Source: CAYNST01 sp964641175 (GTDB lineage Bacteria > Pseudomonadota > Gammaproteobacteria > Pseudomonadales > Cellvibrionaceae). From it: a DNA stretch of 10,039 bases. A model generated the notes under the pieces. It ran no database searches. It was not told the origin of the DNA and was given only the letters and a program-made list of their open reading frames with translations. The stretch covers positions 1-10,039 of the forward strand of contig CAZXLJ010000118.1 of assembly GCA_964641175.1 (NCBI GenBank), given 5' to 3'. Shown here in pieces: positions 7,093-10,039 of the stretch (position 1 is its first letter; every line of letters starts with the position of its first letter). Both the position numbers and the translations under genes were made by a program.

Positions 7093-7114
7093 TGCCTGCC
7101 CCAAGGGGCAGGCA
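7093..7114 (-). terminator. strong hairpin after csbD, possible terminator
   Basis: TGCCTGCCCC (7093-7102) and GGGGCAGGCA (7105-7114) form a perfect 10-base, GC-rich stem with a minimal 2-base loop; opening the inner pairs gives a six-base loop. It lies 15 bases past the csbD stop and 21 bases before the acetyltransferase start. The next minus-strand bases are ATGCACCC, so there is no U-tract. It is either a weak or factor-assisted terminator, or an mRNA-stabilising stem. Confidence 0.5.
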
Positions 7115-7129
7115 GCGGATCCGGGCCGA

Positions 7130-7321
7130 TCAAGCCCGATCAATGGCGTTCTTGACCTTATCTTTGGCCGTGCCTTTAAGCTGTTGGCCTTTGCCTTTGG
7201 TCTCCTGCGCTTTACCTTCACCTTTCATACGGTGATCGTTGGTTGCTTCGCCCACGCCTTTTTTCCCCTTGCCTATCGCTTCATTTGCTTTGCCTTTAAC
7301 TTTATCGCTGGTGCTAGACAT
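7130..7321 (-). CDS. CsbD family stress-response protein
   Basis: A 63-residue, highly charged, Lys/Gly-rich protein of the CsbD family. Members are small, hydrophilic, probably cytoplasmic proteins that accumulate under general stress; CsbD of Bacillus subtilis is controlled by sigma-B. The biochemical role is unknown. Family features are visible: two similar Lys/Gly-rich segments, DKVKGKANEAIGKGKKGVGE at 6-25 and MKGEGKAQETKGKGQQLKG at 31-49, and a C-terminal KDKVKNAID. Length is normal. The start is well set by AGGAGA eight bases or so before the ATG. Its 96-base upstream gap after the YihY gene leaves room for its own promoter; I could not pick out a convincing one. Confidence 0.9.
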   Translation of the reverse strand: MSSTSDKVKGKANEAIGKGKKGVGEATNDHRMKGEGKAQETKGKGQQLKGTAKDKVKNAIDRA

Positions 7322-7417
7322 AAGTTTCTCCTGGCTAACGTTATTTTCATAAAGGAAAACGAAAAGGTTTCCACACTAGACAAAGCAGTAATAGTGCCAA
7401 GGAACACATTCAGTAAC

Positions 7418-8335
7418 TCAATTTTTGCCCGTGCAGTACCAAGGTCGCCCCCGCCGTGCATTGCGTTCCAGCGCCGCAATGACCTGCGCCCCCAGGAGAA
7501 GAACGAAAGCACCTGCTTCCAGTGTAAGTAACAGCACAATGAGTGTCGCCAGGGACCCATAAATTACATTCACGAAGGAAACATTCGCCAAATAGACCAT
7601 CACCAGCAATCGGATGCCCTCCCATAAAACCGCCGCAACCAGACCCCCATAAAGAGCGCGTTTTGTCCCGATCGACACTACCGGCAAAATCTTGTAAATC
7701 GATGCGAACAGCAGAGCGGTTCCGAGGAAACTGGTCAAATGCAATGCCAGAGTTGAGAGCCGGGCGACCGGGACGCGAATGTCATCACCTGAGACGGCCC
7801 ATTCATATACCCCACTGGTCATTGACACGGCCAGTGTCAGGATAAAGAGGCTTGTCCCGAGAAACAGCATAAAAAGGTAAGGCAGGATTGCCGAAACCCA
7901 GAAACTGCGCCTATGAGTAACATCCGGCTGATGGAAAATTATTGCGATCGAGTCTTCCAGCATGCGAAAGGCAAAAGAACTGAAAAAAAGCAGCGCGATT
8001 ATGCCCAGCCAACCGATCATCTCACGCGCCGCCATAAGTTCCTGCACGGTTCCCACCACCAGGTTGGCGTGTGTTGGCGCCAGGTGGGCGGCCTGGATGG
8101 CTATGATCATCAACAGCTTCTGTTCGTCTACCACGTGAGTCAGGAGCACACAGAACAAGGCCAGCAATGGAATCATCGACAGCAGAATGTTGTAGCCGAC
8201 ACCGCCGGCCAGAAGAATCCCGTGATTTTTCAGAAATTCCCGAAACACAGACAGTGCAAACCAACTCCCGTTATGCAGGCAGCGACGAAAGTTTACCAAT
8301 GCATTTGAGCTCAAAAATCGTACCCCTATTGTCAA
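7418..8335 (-). CDS. YihY/BrkB family inner-membrane protein
   Basis: A 305-residue polytopic protein of the YihY/virulence factor BrkB family (formerly annotated as ribonuclease BN in error). Its function is not settled; transport has been suggested. About six membrane segments are visible, near residues 40-66, 106-126, 146-172, 196-216, 226-250 and 256-288. The family opening is seen in FREFLKNHGILLAGGVGYNI (31-50) and the following SMIPLLAL. The late GSLATLIVLLLTLEAGAFVLLLG stretch is also typical. The start is uncertain. The outermost TTG (8335) has GAGG only 3 bases upstream. An in-frame TTG seven codons later (8314-8312) has GGGG at 8323-8326 with an 8-base gap and is the better choice. 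No ATG occurs before residue 54. The gene is divergent from the cytochrome gene. Confidence 0.85.
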   Translation of the reverse strand: MTIGVRFLSSNALVNFRRCLHNGSWFALSVFREFLKNHGILLAGGVGYNILLSMIPLLALFCVLLTHVVDEQKLLMIIAIQAAHLAPTHANLVVGTVQELMAAREMIGWLGIIALLFFSSFAFRMLEDSIAIIFHQPDVTHRRSFWVSAILPYLFMLFLGTSLFILTLAVSMTSGVYEWAVSGDDIRVPVARLSTLALHLTSFLGTALLFASIYKILPVVSIGTKRALYGGLVAAVLWEGIRLLVMVYLANVSFVNVIYGSLATLIVLLLTLEAGAFVLLLGAQVIAALERNARRGRPWYCTGKN

Positions 8336-8516
8336 AGACCTCTATTTCGCCGGACGGTCCGCCCCCCTTGCCCTCTGCTGGTTTTATACCGGCTTTTCCC
8401 ATCGCAGGATGTTTGGTTCCTGACTCGCACGCCCAACGCGTCCGACATAATGGGAAAATCTTTAATAGCTAAAGGTTCTGACGCTAGAGGGCCGCTGTCG
8501 ATATAAAATCTCCCCG

Positions 8517-8542
8517 GTTGCGCAACAAAGTTAACGCGTAAC
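8517..8542 (+). promoter_or_regulatory. candidate operator, paired dyads upstream of the cytochrome gene
   Basis: GTTGCGCAAC (8517-8526) is a perfect 10-base palindrome, followed after AAA by GTTAACGCGTAAC (8530-8542), whose ends GTTA/TAAC are also complementary. The two similar GTT...AAC dyads lie just before the TATAAC box and 63-88 bases upstream of the start codon, where a repressor or activator would bind. No regulator can be named. Confidence 0.35.
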
Positions 8543-8589
8543 AAACCTGCACTCCGTATAACTTCGACGTTCCGCGTCACAATAACAAC

Positions 8590-8594
8590 AGGAG
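8590..8594 (+). promoter_or_regulatory. ribosome binding site of the cytochrome gene
   Basis: AGGAG lies 10 bases before the ATG at 8605. It fixes the start and agrees with the signal peptide that follows. Confidence 0.65.
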
Positions 8595-8604
8595 CAGTTT
8601 ATTC

Positions 8605-10039
8605 ATGTTCGATTTTTTGGTTCCACCTCGCACGCACTACCTTTTCACTCTCCTGCTCCTTGTAATATTTACACCCTTGCAGGCTCAGGAGGCAAACCCG
8701 GCCAAACCAGTCAAGAAAGCTGCGCCCGCCGGTGCAACCAGCTATATGCCCGTCGCCAGCGAACGACCGTTTAATGATGTTTTCAAGGATATGAGCAAAA
8801 ACAAACGGGCGTTGGCGAACCGGCAGTCAGATCTGTTGAAATCCCGGTACGATCTTTCGGACCGTCCTGTCAAAGGCATTTCCATGACAGGAGGCAAACC
8901 GGTGCAAGGTGGAGTACGGGTTAAACTGCCATCTGGCACGACCTGGCAACAGCTGGCGGAACTGAGCATCGACGAAATCATGAAGCGAGGAGTGTTTCCT
9001 GAGGGGTTTAAACCGTTACCTCATCCTTTTCACGAGGAAGGTGGCATGGTATTCCCCGAATCCCATATCAAGGAGATACTTCGGCAGGAGAGACGGGATC
9101 TGAACCGATTCGACACTGCCTTTGACGTTCCCGAACACTTTCTTCCCAAATTTCCGCCCCCAATATTCCTGACCACCCGCCCGGACCTGGGCGATGTCTC
9201 GCAAGGGCAGCTGGTGACCACCCAGAACTTTTTTGAACTGTTCAACGGCATTCTCAATCCAAAGCAGCTTGATGGTTTGCGTCTGCTGGTCAGCCAGTTT
9301 CCCCAGCAGCAGTTCAACCTGACCACTGACCGTCGCAGCGAGCGACCCAGCATCGGCGTGTCCTGCTTCGACTGCCACGTCAATGGCCACACCAACGCGG
9401 CGACACATCTTGTTGGAGATATTCGGCCGCAAGAGTTCCGCCGACGGATTGATACCCCCACTCTGCGAGGAGTCGCCCAGCAACGCCTGTTCGGTTCACA
9501 AAGAGCGCTTCGCACTGTAGAGGATTTCACGGAGTTCGAACAGCGCGCCGCCTACTTTGACGGTGACCCTGTAATCGCCCAGAAGAAAGGTGTGAATTTT
9601 CTAGACCGGGGCAGCGAAGTGCACGCAATGGCCGAGTTTCAGGAAATCCTGGATTTTCCCCCAGCCCCCAAGCTGGATGCCTTCGGCAGACTGGACAAAA
9701 CATTGGCGAGCGCCGAGGAATTACGGGGTGAAGTCATTTTCTTTGGCAAGGGTCGCTGCGTGGAATGTCATGCGCCACCGATCTTCAGTGATAATTTCAT
9801 GCATGACCTGATGGCCGAACGTTTCTACGATGAGAAGAAAGTGGTGAACGGCCGCAATATGTCCGATGGTGGTCCAACCAAAACCTTTCCCTTGCGCGGG
9901 ATTAAGGATAGCCCTCCCTATCTCCATGATGGCCGCCTCCTGACCCTGGATGACACAATTGAATATTTCAATCTGGTATTGGGACTGAAGCTGGCGGAGG
10001 AGGAAAAGCAGGACCTTCTTAGGTATCTTTACACTTTAT
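8605..10039 (+). CDS. exported di-heme cytochrome c peroxidase/MauG-like protein, 3' end outside window
   Basis: An open frame of 478 codons that runs off the right edge without a stop. Residues 1-27 are a signal peptide (hydrophobic 12-23, likely cleavage after LQA), so the protein is periplasmic. Two covalent heme sites are present: CFDCH at 254-258 and CVECH at 385-389, 131 residues apart. PPYLHDGRLLTLDDTIEYF near the end is the conserved C-terminal motif of the bacterial cytochrome c peroxidase/MauG superfamily. These enzymes reduce peroxide or oxidise substrates with a high/low-potential heme pair. Ordinary peroxidases have the first heme near the mature N-terminus, but here about 225 mature residues precede it, including HPFHEEGGMVFPESHIKE (142-159) and TTRPDLGDVSQGQLVTTQNF (193-212). 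Similar long proteins are, as I recall, often labelled 'cytochrome B6' in databases, a misleading name since no b-type features are seen. The catalytic activity is not known from sequence. It looks nearly complete. Confidence 0.85.
   Translation, partial: MFDFLVPPRTHYLFTLLLLVIFTPLQAQEANPAKPVKKAAPAGATSYMPVASERPFNDVFKDMSKNKRALANRQSDLLKSRYDLSDRPVKGISMTGGKPVQGGVRVKLPSGTTWQQLAELSIDEIMKRGVFPEGFKPLPHPFHEEGGMVFPESHIKEILRQERRDLNRFDTAFDVPEHFLPKFPPPIFLTTRPDLGDVSQGQLVTTQNFFELFNGILNPKQLDGLRLLVSQFPQQQFNLTTDRRSERPSIGVSCFDCHVNGHTNAATHLVGDIRPQEFRRRIDTPTLRGVAQQRLFGSQRALRTVEDFTEFEQRAAYFDGDPVIAQKKGVNFLDRGSEVHAMAEFQEILDFPPAPKLDAFGRLDKTLASAEELRGEVIFFGKGRCVECHAPPIFSDNFMHDLMAERFYDEKKVVNGRNMSDGGPTKTFPLRGIKDSPPYLHDGRLLTLDDTIEYFNLVLGLKLAEEEKQDLLRYLYTL

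Larger units (their letters stand above)
8336..8604. promoter_or_regulatory. divergent intergenic region between the YihY-type and cytochrome genes
   Basis: This 269-base region must hold promoters for both neighbours. Toward the cytochrome, GATATAAAAT near 8500-8509 and TATAAC near 8557-8562 are -10-like, but neither has a good -35. Toward YihY, TATAAAA on the minus strand near 8386-8392 is the best -10-like box. Dyads are CGGACGGTCCG (8351-8361), GTTGCGCAAC (8517-8526) and GTTAACGCGTAAC (8530-8542). No small gene is convincing here. Confidence 0.4.

Noticed and set aside
9016..9483. 155- and 166-residue minus-strand open frames in the cytochrome gene
   Set aside because: Both lie opposite the continuous di-heme cytochrome frame, which has a signal peptide and motifs; these are shadows.
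1..10039. tRNA, rRNA, CRISPR array, prophage or toxin-antitoxin genes
   Set aside because: I looked on both strands and saw no cloverleaf with a TTCRA-type arm, no regularly spaced repeats and no phage-like or toxin-like proteins.

Overview
This window looks like ordinary chromosomal DNA of a free-living, Gram-negative bacterium, most likely a gammaproteobacterium. Base composition is moderate and even. The proteins include a DapC-type aminotransferase, a YihY/BrkB membrane protein, CsbD, periplasmic-sensor signalling proteins and an exported two-heme cytochrome. The species cannot be told from the sequence.

Layout. Bases 1-342 hold no convincing gene. They contain a long imperfect hairpin (60-159) and a sequence near 171-193 that resembles the end of an IS5-like insertion sequence, followed by the leader of dapC. 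Bases 343-2202 (+) are a tight two-gene unit: dapC (lysine/diaminopimelate synthesis) and nth (endonuclease III, base-excision repair), 3 bases apart. It converges with a minus-strand signalling pair. In transcription order that pair is a membrane diguanylate cyclase with a periplasmic jelly-roll-like sensor region (6644-5349) and a hybrid histidine kinase with a periplasmic solute-binding domain, PAS, HisKA, ATPase and two receiver domains (5273-2229). Next, also on the minus strand, is a group of small stress- or envelope-type genes: YihY/BrkB membrane protein (8335-7418), CsbD (7321-7130) and a short GNAT-like acetyltransferase (7072-6794). A 269-base divergent intergenic region follows. 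The last gene, from 8605 on the plus strand, runs off the window and encodes an exported cytochrome c peroxidase/MauG-like protein with two CxxCH sites.

How the genes work together. The diguanylate cyclase and hybrid kinase probably form a sensory module reading periplasmic ligands, with c-di-GMP and phosphotransfer as outputs. No HPt protein or DNA-binding response regulator is visible for the kinase, so its output partner lies elsewhere. dapC and nth are housekeeping and functionally unrelated.

No clearly new system stands out. The points most worth a second look are the cytochrome with about 225 mature residues before its first heme, the altered cysteine spacing in Nth, the unassigned sensor region of the cyclase, the start site of the kinase, and the structured element at the left edge.
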